From assembly GCA_028714615.1 (NCBI GenBank), contig JAQTMA010000007.1:1-25451 (forward strand): a stretch of 25,451 bases of DNA, in the 5' to 3' direction. A program made the position numbers and the translations under genes. This stretch comes from Anaerolineaceae bacterium (lineage in GTDB: Bacteria; Chloroflexota; Anaerolineae; Anaerolineales; Anaerolineaceae). Positions within the stretch are counted from its first letter, which is position 1. Every line of letters begins with the position of its first letter. Under the pieces are notes generated by a model that was not told the DNA's origin, ran no database searches, and saw nothing but the letters and a program-made list of their open reading frames with translations. Positions 15,034-22,906 of this stretch are shown piece by piece.

Positions 15034-16470
15034 ATGAGTAAGATCCGTTTGTCCGTAATGTCGTTCTGTGTTTTGGCGGCGATGCTGCTGGGCGCGTGCG
15101 CTCCTGGGGCAACCGCGACAACTGCCCCAACCCTTGCTGCCCCTGAAGCCCCCACCATGGCGGCTGTCAGTGAAACACCGGTAGTCACCCCGGAATCTGC
15201 TGCAACCGTGGTTGCTCCCACTCCTACTGCCGTACCCGTCACCTCGGGTGAGGTCAAGGGGATCCTGCCTAAGGGTGATGGCAAATTAAACCTCTGGATT
15301 GCAGGGAATGGTCCCGACGTGCAAAAGGCTTTCGATGATGTCATTGCAAACTTCGAAAAAGACAATCCTGGTTTCAAAGTCACCGTCCAGTACATCGGCT
15401 GGGGCGATATTTCTACCAAGCTGACCACCGCTTTCGCGGGCAACGTGGGGCCGGACGTATTCATGCACGGTGTGGCTGCCAGCGCCGGGTTTATGTCTAA
15501 AAGCCAGATACTCGACCTGACCCCGTATTTTCAGGGGATGCCCGATAAAGACGATTTCTACCCTGCGATGATAAAAGCTGGAACCGTGGATGGAAAACTG
15601 GCCATGATGCCGGCGGAAGTTACCAATTACATGTTGATCTACCGCAAAGACCTCTACACGGCAGCTGGATTGGATCCCAATAGTCCTCCCAAAACCTGGG
15701 AAGAATTAATCGCGAATGCTCAGAAGTTAACCAAGTCGGACGCTAAGGGAATTACAGTTGCCGGATTGCAACTGCCCTATAATGACAACGCCGATTGTGA
15801 AATGGCTTTTGCGCCGATCCTGCGTACGTATGGCGGTGATTTGATGAACGCTGATGGTAAGTCTGTCGCCTTCAATAGCGACGCCGGAAAACAGGCTCTT
15901 CAGCTTTATGTTGATATGGTACAAGAGCAAAAAGTTTCCTCGATTATTGATCTGCCCGGAGATCCGAACGCCTCCTTACTCGGGCGCGGCGCTGCTGCCC
16001 AGATTATCAGCGGTCAGTTTGACCTGGCCGATATCAAGGCTAATATGCCGGATATCTACAAAGAGATCGGCGTTGCCTTGCCACCCGTTGGCCCAAGCGG
16101 CAAACCTGTCACTATGTCATCTTTCAGCGGCTTCATGATTGGGAAAGACGCCAAGAACCCTGCCGACGCCTGGACCTTGCTGAGCTACCTCGAGACCCCC
16201 GCATCTCTCACAAAGATCGACAGCGCTTCCCTGTTCCTCGGTCCACGTCAATCCATGGCCACGGCCGATTACGTAACCGCCGACCCGTTATTCAAAGCAT
16301 TTTCGGATGGCCTGCAGTATGGCCAGGGAAACCCTAATGTACCCGCGTGGATCCCGATCCGCAATGCCCTCGGTGAGCAAATCATCGCTGCACTGAATGG
16401 GAAAGTTACGGTAGCCGATGCCCTTAAAGCGGCTGAAACCACTTCCAATGAGGCGATCAGCAAGCAATAA
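15034..16470 (+). CDS. ABC sugar transporter substrate-binding lipoprotein (family 1)
   Basis: Extracytoplasmic binding protein for the imported carbohydrate, 478 residues. A lipoprotein signal ends in the lipobox LLGAC, with the lipidated cysteine at residue 22. A disordered linker of about 50 residues rich in Ala, Thr and Pro follows. The family-1 binding fold then starts around KLNLWIAGNGPDVQKAFDDV, with TTAFAGNVGPDVFMHG and VDGKLAMMPAEVTNYMLIYR as typical landmarks. GGAGGAAG lies 7 nt before the ATG. It is 185 nt after the oxidoreductase gene, the largest gap in the plus arm, and is followed by a strong hairpin that may raise its expression relative to the permeases. Aromatic residues suggest an oligosaccharide or glycoside, which is not proven. 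Confidence 0.92.
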   Translation: MSKIRLSVMSFCVLAAMLLGACAPGATATTAPTLAAPEAPTMAAVSETPVVTPESAATVVAPTPTAVPVTSGEVKGILPKGDGKLNLWIAGNGPDVQKAFDDVIANFEKDNPGFKVTVQYIGWGDISTKLTTAFAGNVGPDVFMHGVAASAGFMSKSQILDLTPYFQGMPDKDDFYPAMIKAGTVDGKLAMMPAEVTNYMLIYRKDLYTAAGLDPNSPPKTWEELIANAQKLTKSDAKGITVAGLQLPYNDNADCEMAFAPILRTYGGDLMNADGKSVAFNSDAGKQALQLYVDMVQEQKVSSIIDLPGDPNASLLGRGAAAQIISGQFDLADIKANMPDIYKEIGVALPPVGPSGKPVTMSSFSGFMIGKDAKNPADAWTLLSYLETPASLTKIDSASLFLGPRQSMATADYVTADPLFKAFSDGLQYGQGNPNVPAWIPIRNALGEQIIAALNGKVTVADALKAAETTSNEAISKQ

Positions 16471-16493
16471 CGCGGGTATCCTCGTTTATTTAA

Positions 16494-16524
16494 TTCCCGC
16501 CGGGGTAATAATCCCCGGCGGGAA
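16494..16524 (+). promoter_or_regulatory. strong stem-loop between binding-protein and permease genes
   Basis: A perfect 12-bp stem (TTCCCGCCGGGG / CCCCGGCGGGAA) with a TAATAAT loop starts 24 nt after the binding-protein stop codon. It is not followed by a T-run, so full termination is unlikely. The position is that of the RNA stabilisers that keep binding-protein transcripts more abundant than those of the membrane subunits, as known for the malE-malF boundary. Confidence 0.65.
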
Positions 16525-16554
16525 ATCGGCCCCCTCGCCATGAAAGGTTGGATG

Positions 16555-17475
16555 ATGACTGCAACATCCCCCCTAGTAACTCTTCCACACCGGTGGCGCA
16601 TGCGTAATACGACCCGGCAGGCAATTTGGGGATACATTTTCATCCTTCCCGCGATGATCTTCTTCCTGATCTGGGTGGTGCTCCCGCTTGTTACGGCGGT
16701 AGGGATGAGCTTTACAGACTACAATGCAGCCACAGCTCATTTCATTGGTTTAGAGAATTATCTGGATATTTTCCACAGGCCCGAGACTTTTATAGCTCTC
16801 TGGAATACCATCCAGTTTGGCTTGGAACTGATCCCTCTCAATATCGTCATTTCCTTATTCCTGGCCATCCTGGTGGATCAGAAACTCCGCGGGATCACGT
16901 TCTTCCGCACGGCATATTATCTGCCCGTCTTGACCTCCCTGGTTGTGGCCGGAATTGTATGGAGCGCCCTATACGATTATCGCGCCGGACCGATCAACGC
17001 GATCTTGGGCTGGTTCGGGTTGCCAGCTCAACAATGGTTGACCGATGCTACAACGGCATTGTCTTCTGTTGTGATGGTGCGGGTGTGGAAAGGGGTGGGC
17101 TTCAATATGATGGTCTTCCTGGCGGGATTGCAAGGCATCCCAACCGAATTATACGAAGCTGCCATGATGGACGGAGCGAAAGCCTGGAATAGATTGCGCT
17201 ATATCACTCTACCGATGCTGATGCCCACCACATTCTATGTTTTCGTAATGGCCTGCATCAGTTCGTTTCAAGTGTTTGGAGAAATCTATGTGATGACCAA
17301 GGGCGGACCAGCAGGAGCCACCAAGACCCTGATCTACCTGATCTGGGAGCAAGCGTTCGAGTATTCAAATTTGGGGTATGCTTCTGCATTGGCAGTGGTT
17401 TTGTTGTTGCTTGTCGGCGCGATCGCCTTCTTTAACCTGTATTATGTCAACCGTTACGTGACGTATGACCAATGA
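16555..17475 (+). CDS. ABC sugar transporter permease, MalF/UgpA type
   Basis: First membrane subunit of the sugar importer, 306 residues from the chosen start. After a basic N-terminus there are six hydrophobic segments, beginning with IWGYIFILPAMIFFLIWVVL. The EAA loop YEAAMMDGAKAWNRLRYITL near residue 205 contacts the ATPase. Three in-frame ATGs compete (16540, 16552, 16555). AAAGG at 16543-16547 gives the best spacing to 16555, but 16540 cannot be excluded. It overlaps the next permease by ATGA at 17472. No ATPase gene is found in the cluster, so a shared MsmK-like ATPase encoded elsewhere is expected. Confidence 0.92.
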   Translation: MTATSPLVTLPHRWRMRNTTRQAIWGYIFILPAMIFFLIWVVLPLVTAVGMSFTDYNAATAHFIGLENYLDIFHRPETFIALWNTIQFGLELIPLNIVISLFLAILVDQKLRGITFFRTAYYLPVLTSLVVAGIVWSALYDYRAGPINAILGWFGLPAQQWLTDATTALSSVVMVRVWKGVGFNMMVFLAGLQGIPTELYEAAMMDGAKAWNRLRYITLPMLMPTTFYVFVMACISSFQVFGEIYVMTKGGPAGATKTLIYLIWEQAFEYSNLGYASALAVVLLLLVGAIAFFNLYYVNRYVTYDQ

Positions 17476-18362
17476 AGAATAGACCTTATTCTATCCTGCT
17501 GTCGAGTGTTGCCCAACAGGTCGCGAAGTATGTTTTGTTGGTGGCCGTCGCTATCCAACTGGCCTTGCCATTTTATTACATGGTGACCACTGCCTTCAAG
17601 AGCAGTAAAGAGCTCTACTCTGGCGTAATGGTGTGGGTCCCATCCAGCCTGAATATTACCAACTTCTTGAAGGCATTTCAAGCTGCTCCTTTTGGACTGT
17701 ATATTCTCAACACGCTCGTGGTAGCTCTGATTGTCTCAGCAACAACCATCATCTTATGTGCATTGTGTGGATATGCGTTTGGTAGGATTGATTTCCCCGG
17801 TCGGGAAACGCTTTTTGTCCTCTTAATCCTGGCCATGGCATTGCCTTCTGAAGTCACCCTCATCCCACGCTTCTTGATTGCTAAAAACTTCCCCTTCTTT
17901 GGCGGCAATAGCCTGTTCGGCCAGGGTGGGATCGGGTTGGTCAATAGCTATGCCGGTTTAATCATTCCGAACTTGATGAGCATCTATGGGGTTTTCTTAC
18001 TGCGCCAATTCTTCCGCACCCTAACCAACGAACTCGAAGATGCCGCACGGATCGACGGCGCCTCTGAGTTTGGCATCTTCTGGCGGGTGATGCTGCCATT
18101 AGCCAAAACCGCTTTGATCACGCTGGGGATCTTTACCTTCACCGGCCAGTGGGACGAATTTATCTGGCCACTCGTGATTCTCAACGATTCCCATAAATAC
18201 ATCGTGCAGTTAGGTCTGTCGGTTTTCTTCAGCGAGCATCACGTGGATTGGGGACCATTGATGGCCGCATCCACCATCGTTAGCCTGCCTGCCATCTTCA
18301 TATTCATCTTTGGTCAGCGGTACATCGTCAAAGGGATTGCAACGACTGGAATAAAAGGCTAA
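17472..18362 (+). CDS. ABC sugar transporter permease, MalG/UgpE type
   Basis: Second membrane subunit of the sugar importer, 296 residues with six hydrophobic segments, starting with YVLLVAVAIQLALPFYYMVT. The EAA loop EDAARIDGASEFGIFWRVML near residue 193 is well conserved and includes the family's IDGA core. ATGA overlap with the first permease shows translational coupling. It ends 14 nt before the orphan TIM-barrel-like gene, so the transporter and the enzymes are in one transcription unit. Substrate specificity resides in the binding protein and cannot be read from this subunit. Confidence 0.93.
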   Translation: MKNRPYSILLSSVAQQVAKYVLLVAVAIQLALPFYYMVTTAFKSSKELYSGVMVWVPSSLNITNFLKAFQAAPFGLYILNTLVVALIVSATTIILCALCGYAFGRIDFPGRETLFVLLILAMALPSEVTLIPRFLIAKNFPFFGGNSLFGQGGIGLVNSYAGLIIPNLMSIYGVFLLRQFFRTLTNELEDAARIDGASEFGIFWRVMLPLAKTALITLGIFTFTGQWDEFIWPLVILNDSHKYIVQLGLSVFFSEHHVDWGPLMAASTIVSLPAIFIFIFGQRYIVKGIATTGIKG

Positions 18363-18376
18363 GAGGATCAAAAGAT

Positions 18377-19090
18377 ATGGCTGCGTTTAAAGTCCTGCTT
18401 AATCAAGTCGATGCAAGAATACGCCCGATGGTATTGATCGCCAGCCTCCCAAAGAACGACCCGGAGCTGGCCTTGGCCGCCCTGGAAGGCGGTGCGGATG
18501 TCGTAAAGTTCCATTTAAACGTTCACCACCATGCCAGTGATACCCATTTTGGTACATTGGAACAAGAACGGTCGGCAATCGAGAAAATCCTGGAGATCTG
18601 GAAAGGGAAACCTGCCGGGGTAGTGCCCGGGGGATCGGCAGAGATCGATGCCGAAACACTGTCAGCCCTCCCCGGCTTGGGGGTATGTTTTCTTTCGCTC
18701 TACCTGCGGCACGCAAGGGTGGGCGCCTTACCCGCCATGCAGCAGGTCGACCGAATGCTGGCGGTTTCTTACCAGGACAGTTGTGAGATCATCGGTGCGC
18801 TCGATCGTTTGCCAATCCAGGTCTGTGAAATGTCAATCATGCATCCCAATTCGTATGGCCAGCCGTTCACGTACCATGACCTGGCCTGTTACGCTGCAAT
18901 TTCGGAAAGAACCCATCTGCCGTTGGTAGTACCCACCCAACATCGGATCACTCCGCAGGCTGTGGAAGATTTACTGTGGGTGGGGGTTTCTGCGGTAATG
19001 ATTGGCGCAGTGGTGTCCGGTAATACGCCAGAACAGTGGAGAGAAGTAACCAAATCCTTCCGGAAGGAAATGGATGCAGTATGGCGATGA
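18377..19090 (+). CDS. uncharacterised protein, probably (beta/alpha)8 barrel
   Basis: I do not recognise a named family for this 237-residue protein. It shows alternating strands and helices typical of a small TIM barrel: PMVLIASLP (strand 1), GADVVKFHLN (strand 2), LPLVVPTQH and a C-terminal VSAVMIGAVVSG. The last two resemble the phosphate-binding strands of NanE-, HisA/F- or aldolase-like barrels. A histidine cluster VHHHASDTHFG at about 49-59 and PGGSAEID at about 83-90 could form part of an active site or metal site. AGAGGA precedes the ATG at 18377. It lies between the transporter and the DUF4127 gene, which overlaps its end. A role as epimerase, isomerase or aldolase acting on the pathway's phosphosugar is inference. 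Confidence 0.7.
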   Translation: MAAFKVLLNQVDARIRPMVLIASLPKNDPELALAALEGGADVVKFHLNVHHHASDTHFGTLEQERSAIEKILEIWKGKPAGVVPGGSAEIDAETLSALPGLGVCFLSLYLRHARVGALPAMQQVDRMLAVSYQDSCEIIGALDRLPIQVCEMSIMHPNSYGQPFTYHDLACYAAISERTHLPLVVPTQHRITPQAVEDLLWVGVSAVMIGAVVSGNTPEQWREVTKSFRKEMDAVWR

Positions 19091-20571
19091 AAAACCTCCG
19101 GCTTGCCATGCTACCACTGGATGACCGCCCACCGACATTCCACTTTCCCCAGCAGATAGCAGCCATTGCCGGACTGGAAATGAGCGTTCCGCCGCGCAAC
19201 CTTCTGGGGAACTTCCTTAAGCCCGGGAATTCGGCAGCCCTCTCCGATTGGTTACTCCAACAATGTAGCAACGTCGACGGCATCTTAATTGCGGTGGACA
19301 TGCTCGCTTATGGCGGGTTGGTGGCTTCCCGTTCTCCGACCACCCCATTAAGCGAGGTTATTGATAGGCTGGAGGTCTTGCGAAAGATGAAGATGGAGAA
19401 CCCGCAGATCCAAATCCTGGCAGCCAGTGTGATCTTACGGATTTCTATCACAGCCTCGGATGCCTTGATGGCGCGCCACTATCGCCGCATCATACGCTTC
19501 TCAGAATTGAGCTATCTGGTTAAGGTTGAGAAACGTGAGGACTTGCTCGAGGATTACTACCGGATAGTCCGTTTAATCCCCACTCCCCTACTCCAGGGAT
19601 ACCTGGCGGCCCGGCAGCGCAACCATGCGGTCAACGCCAGGATGGTGCACATGCTGGCCGATGGCACCCTGGATGAGCTCATTCTATTGCAAGAGGATGC
19701 CAGCGTGGTTGGACCTCACCTGGTCGAACAACACAAGCTGCGCGAAATGGCAGCCGCGTTGGGGGTGGAGCAGCGGGTCAACATCTACCCCGGGGCGGAT
19801 GAGGGTACCCAGACTTTACTTGCGCAATGGATCAACCGGGCAGCGTCGCCGATGATTGGCGTCGTATTCACTTCAGAAAAAGCTGCCGAAAAAGCGGTCC
19901 CTTATGAAGATCGACCTCTGCGCCAGACGGTATTGAACCACCTGGCTGCGGCTGGTTGCAGATTTATCGAAGATCAGGAAACCGATGTCATCTTATGGGT
20001 ACATACACCCTGCCGCTCGGTTGAAGTGCATAAAACTGCCGACAAGATCAAGCGCATGATCCTTCAGGGAAAGACAGTCGGCTTAGCCGATGTACGCTAT
20101 CCCAACGGTAGTGACCCTGCATTGATGGAGGCATTATGCCAGAGGGATATGCTTCCCCGTTTGGGTGCTTACGCCGGTTGGAATACAGCGGGGAACACCA
20201 TAGGTACGACCATTTCGCAACTATGCGCCTGGTTATCCGTGGGGCAAGGGCATTCGGGCGAGAAGAACCGTCAGGCACAATCGGCTTTCCTTTGGGAACG
20301 GATGGTTGACGATTGGGGCTACCAACGCCTCCTGCGGCCTGCTTTGGAGAAGGAACTCCGCGAGAGAGGCCTGGATCCTTTGAATCTTGGGACAAACAAG
20401 GAAATGGTGGAACAGATCATCGATCAAAGACTAGGCGAGTGGGCAGAGAATCTCTATGCGTGTAGTGGATGGGGGCTGTTTGCGCCTATGCTTTCAATCA
20501 AACTGCCCTGGCCGCGTACTTTTGAAGTGGACGTGTCCTTTCAGACCCAAAAGGTTACAAAACCATTATGA
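19081..20571 (+). CDS. DUF4127 family protein (copy 2, plus arm)
   Basis: Second member of this family in the locus, 496 residues. It repeats the landmarks of copy 1: AMLPLDDRPPTFHFP, ILIAVDMLAYGGLVASR, LLQEDAS, YPGADEGTQTLLAQW, AYAGWNTAGNTIGTTISQL and RMVDDWGYQ. A block VRYPNGSDPALM corresponds to VAFVNGADLIL of copy 1. Sequence identity outside these blocks is modest, so the two are divergent paralogues rather than a recent duplication. I chose the ATG at 19081, 12 nt after GGAAGGA. The ATG at 19087, with an ATGA overlap to the previous stop, is an alternative; a frame extended to 19036 lies entirely inside the upstream gene. It overlaps the following FAD oxidoreductase by 4 nt. Confidence 0.88.
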   Translation: MAMKNLRLAMLPLDDRPPTFHFPQQIAAIAGLEMSVPPRNLLGNFLKPGNSAALSDWLLQQCSNVDGILIAVDMLAYGGLVASRSPTTPLSEVIDRLEVLRKMKMENPQIQILAASVILRISITASDALMARHYRRIIRFSELSYLVKVEKREDLLEDYYRIVRLIPTPLLQGYLAARQRNHAVNARMVHMLADGTLDELILLQEDASVVGPHLVEQHKLREMAAALGVEQRVNIYPGADEGTQTLLAQWINRAASPMIGVVFTSEKAAEKAVPYEDRPLRQTVLNHLAAAGCRFIEDQETDVILWVHTPCRSVEVHKTADKIKRMILQGKTVGLADVRYPNGSDPALMEALCQRDMLPRLGAYAGWNTAGNTIGTTISQLCAWLSVGQGHSGEKNRQAQSAFLWERMVDDWGYQRLLRPALEKELRERGLDPLNLGTNKEMVEQIIDQRLGEWAENLYACSGWGLFAPMLSIKLPWPRTFEVDVSFQTQKVTKPL

Positions 20572-22187
20572 ATGAGACCTCAACCCAAATACTCATCGTC
20601 GGGGGTGGATTGGGCGGTGTGGCTGCCGCTTTATCCGCCTTGCGTATGGGACGCCAGGTCATCCTTGTCGAAGAAACCGATTGGCTCGGTGGACAGATGA
20701 CCGCCCAAGCAGTACCGCCGGATGAACACCCGTGGATTGAGTCGACCGGTTGCACAGCCACATACCGGCGACTGCGCAACGGGATCCGCGATTTTTATCG
20801 ACAGTATTACCCCTTGAAGGCGGAAGTCGCTGCTAACCCAAGATTTAATCCCGGTCAGGGGGATGTTAGCTTCCTTTGCCACGAACCGCGGGTATCTCTG
20901 GCCGTGATCCAGGCGATGCTTCTACCTTACCAGGCAGGCCTGCAATTACAAATTTACTTGAAATACCGTCCCGTAGAAGTTGAAAGCCAGGGAGATCGCA
21001 TTCAAGCGGTGACGCTCGAAAATGAGCAAACTCATGATCGGATTATCATCCATGCCGATTATGTTCTGGATGCAACAGAGCTCGGCGATCTCTTACCACT
21101 GGCCAATGTGGAACACATATGTGGAGCAGAAAGCCAAGCGCAGACCGGAGAACCTCATGCGCTTGTGGGGGCGCCTGACCCATTGGACCAGCAGGCAATC
21201 TCGGCATGTTTTATTGTGGATTTCAATCCCGAAGCCGATTTCACCATTGAAAAACCACCTGAATATGAGTTTTGGCGCAACTACCAGGCCGATTTTTGGC
21301 CTGCTCGTCAGTTAAGCTGGTCGTATGCAGACCCCATCAGTCTCGAAATCATCACTCGCCCCATCTTCGATGGTCCAACTGACCGATTAGTTGCAGCGGA
21401 TCTGTGGCATTATCGCCGGATTTTTTTCCGGCAGAATTATTCGCAAGGGAGTTTTCCATCTGACATGACGGTGGTTAATTGGCCGCAAACCGATTATTGG
21501 CTTGCACCCCTGGTTGGGGTTCCGCCTGAAGATGCTAGAATGAATTGCGAACATGCCAGGCAACTGTCATTATCCTTCCTTTATTGGATGCAGACGGAGG
21601 CACCTCGTGCAGAAGGCGGTTATGGATATCCAGGTCTGAGACTGCGCAAAGATGCCGTGGGCACCCAAGATGGATTGGCGAAATCGATTTACATCCGCGA
21701 AAGCCGGCGGATTCAAGCCGAGTTTACCGTGTGTGAACAGCACGTGGGTGTATCAGCCCGTAAAGGTATGCAAGGAGCTGAACCGTTTGCTGATTCTGTC
21801 GGCATCGGAGCATACCGCATTGACTTGCACCCGAGTACCGCATTCCGTACGTATATCGATATTCCAAGTTGGCCGTTCCAGATTCCTCTCAGGGCATTGA
21901 TCCCGATCCGCGTTAAAAACCTGCTTCCGGCGTGCAAGAATTTAGGCGTTACCCATATCACCAACGGTTGTTTCCGAGAACACCCCACGGAGTGGAACAT
22001 CGGCGAAGCCGCCGGGGCTCTGGCAGCCTTCTGCTTGATGCATGCTTGCACACCGCACCAAGTCAGCCACGAGCCCACATTCCTGGACGCATATCAACAG
22101 GTGCTCGCGGATGATCTGGATATTCAACTCGCGTGGCCAGAACGTATCCGCCTGGCTTGCCCAGATCAACCGATATCACTTCCCTAA
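20568..22187 (+). CDS. FAD-dependent oxidoreductase, long form (plus arm)
   Basis: Flavoprotein of 539 residues, paralogous to 10477-12363. Shared landmarks are the Rossmann motif GGGLGG (12-17), ETDWLGGQMTAQAVPPDEHP (about 37-56), CHEPRVSLAVI, YVLDATELGDLLPL, YGYPGLRL and NLGVTHITNGCFREHPTEWN. The C-terminus is shorter than in the minus-arm copy, which carries an extra stretch of roughly 80 residues. The start overlaps the DUF4127 stop by ATGA, so the two proteins are probably made in equal amounts and may act together. The substrate is not known. No membrane segment or signal peptide is seen, so it should act in the cytoplasm. Confidence 0.88.
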   Translation: MNETSTQILIVGGGLGGVAAALSALRMGRQVILVEETDWLGGQMTAQAVPPDEHPWIESTGCTATYRRLRNGIRDFYRQYYPLKAEVAANPRFNPGQGDVSFLCHEPRVSLAVIQAMLLPYQAGLQLQIYLKYRPVEVESQGDRIQAVTLENEQTHDRIIIHADYVLDATELGDLLPLANVEHICGAESQAQTGEPHALVGAPDPLDQQAISACFIVDFNPEADFTIEKPPEYEFWRNYQADFWPARQLSWSYADPISLEIITRPIFDGPTDRLVAADLWHYRRIFFRQNYSQGSFPSDMTVVNWPQTDYWLAPLVGVPPEDARMNCEHARQLSLSFLYWMQTEAPRAEGGYGYPGLRLRKDAVGTQDGLAKSIYIRESRRIQAEFTVCEQHVGVSARKGMQGAEPFADSVGIGAYRIDLHPSTAFRTYIDIPSWPFQIPLRALIPIRVKNLLPACKNLGVTHITNGCFREHPTEWNIGEAAGALAAFCLMHACTPHQVSHEPTFLDAYQQVLADDLDIQLAWPERIRLACPDQPISLP

Positions 22188-22198
22188 TAAGATGCCTC

Positions 22199-22906
22199 AT
22201 GACTGACCATCCCATCCAAAAATATTTTGTCAAAGGTTTGATTGTCTCCTGCCAGGCGCTTGAAAATGAACCTCTTTACGGTTCAGGGCACATGGCCGCT
22301 ATGGCGAAAGCCGCCTGTATGGGCGGAGCTGTTGCGATTCGCGCCAACACTCCGAACGACATCATTGCCATTCGAAAGGCCGTGTCACTTCCGATTATTG
22401 GACTATATAAACAGGAGAGACCTAACTTTGAGGTGTATATCACCCCGACCCTTGAACTTGCTATTGAGGTTAGTCGGGCTGGAGCGGACATCATTGCCAT
22501 GGATGCAACTTTACGAACCCATCCAGATGGCAAGAGCGCATTTGAGTTAATTACTGAGATTCGGTCAGTTACCCACAAACCCGTTCTGGCGGATATCGAT
22601 TGCCTGGCATCGGCCCTGGCAGCAGTCGATGCAGGCGCAGACGCCATCTCCACAACTCTATCCGGTTATACAAAGGAGTCTCCAATAAATACTGGCCCGG
22701 ATTTTGACTTGATCGAGATACTTGCCAAGAAAATGTCGATTCCGGTGATTGCTGAGGGACGTTTCTGGACCATTGACGAGGTCAACCACGCTTTTGATTT
22801 GGGTGCATTCGCAGTGGTAATCGGCGCAGCCATAACGCGCCCGCAGTTGATCACCCAACGGTTCGTAGATGGGATTCGCATCAATGCGAAGATGAGGGAA
22901 AAATGA
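22199..22906 (+). CDS. NanE-like N-acylglucosamine-6-phosphate 2-epimerase
   Basis: Small TIM barrel (235 residues) that in its family interconverts N-acetylmannosamine-6-phosphate and N-acetylglucosamine-6-phosphate. Conserved residues are present: GLIVSCQ with the family's glutamine near residue 19, the catalytic lysine in IIGLYK (Lys71), ADID (131-134), the glutamate in VIAEGR (Glu186) and the phosphate-binding AVVIGAAITRP. The ATG at 22199 aligns with the usual family start. A frame open to 22133 would run inside the preceding gene. The ribosome-binding site is poor, so translation may depend on the gene before it. Its stop overlaps the ROK kinase by 4 nt, as expected for a ManNAc kinase/epimerase pair, but a sialic-acid lyase is absent and the natural substrate may differ. 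Confidence 0.85.
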   Translation: MTDHPIQKYFVKGLIVSCQALENEPLYGSGHMAAMAKAACMGGAVAIRANTPNDIIAIRKAVSLPIIGLYKQERPNFEVYITPTLELAIEVSRAGADIIAMDATLRTHPDGKSAFELITEIRSVTHKPVLADIDCLASALAAVDAGADAISTTLSGYTKESPINTGPDFDLIEILAKKMSIPVIAEGRFWTIDEVNHAFDLGAFAVVIGAAITRPQLITQRFVDGIRINAKMREK

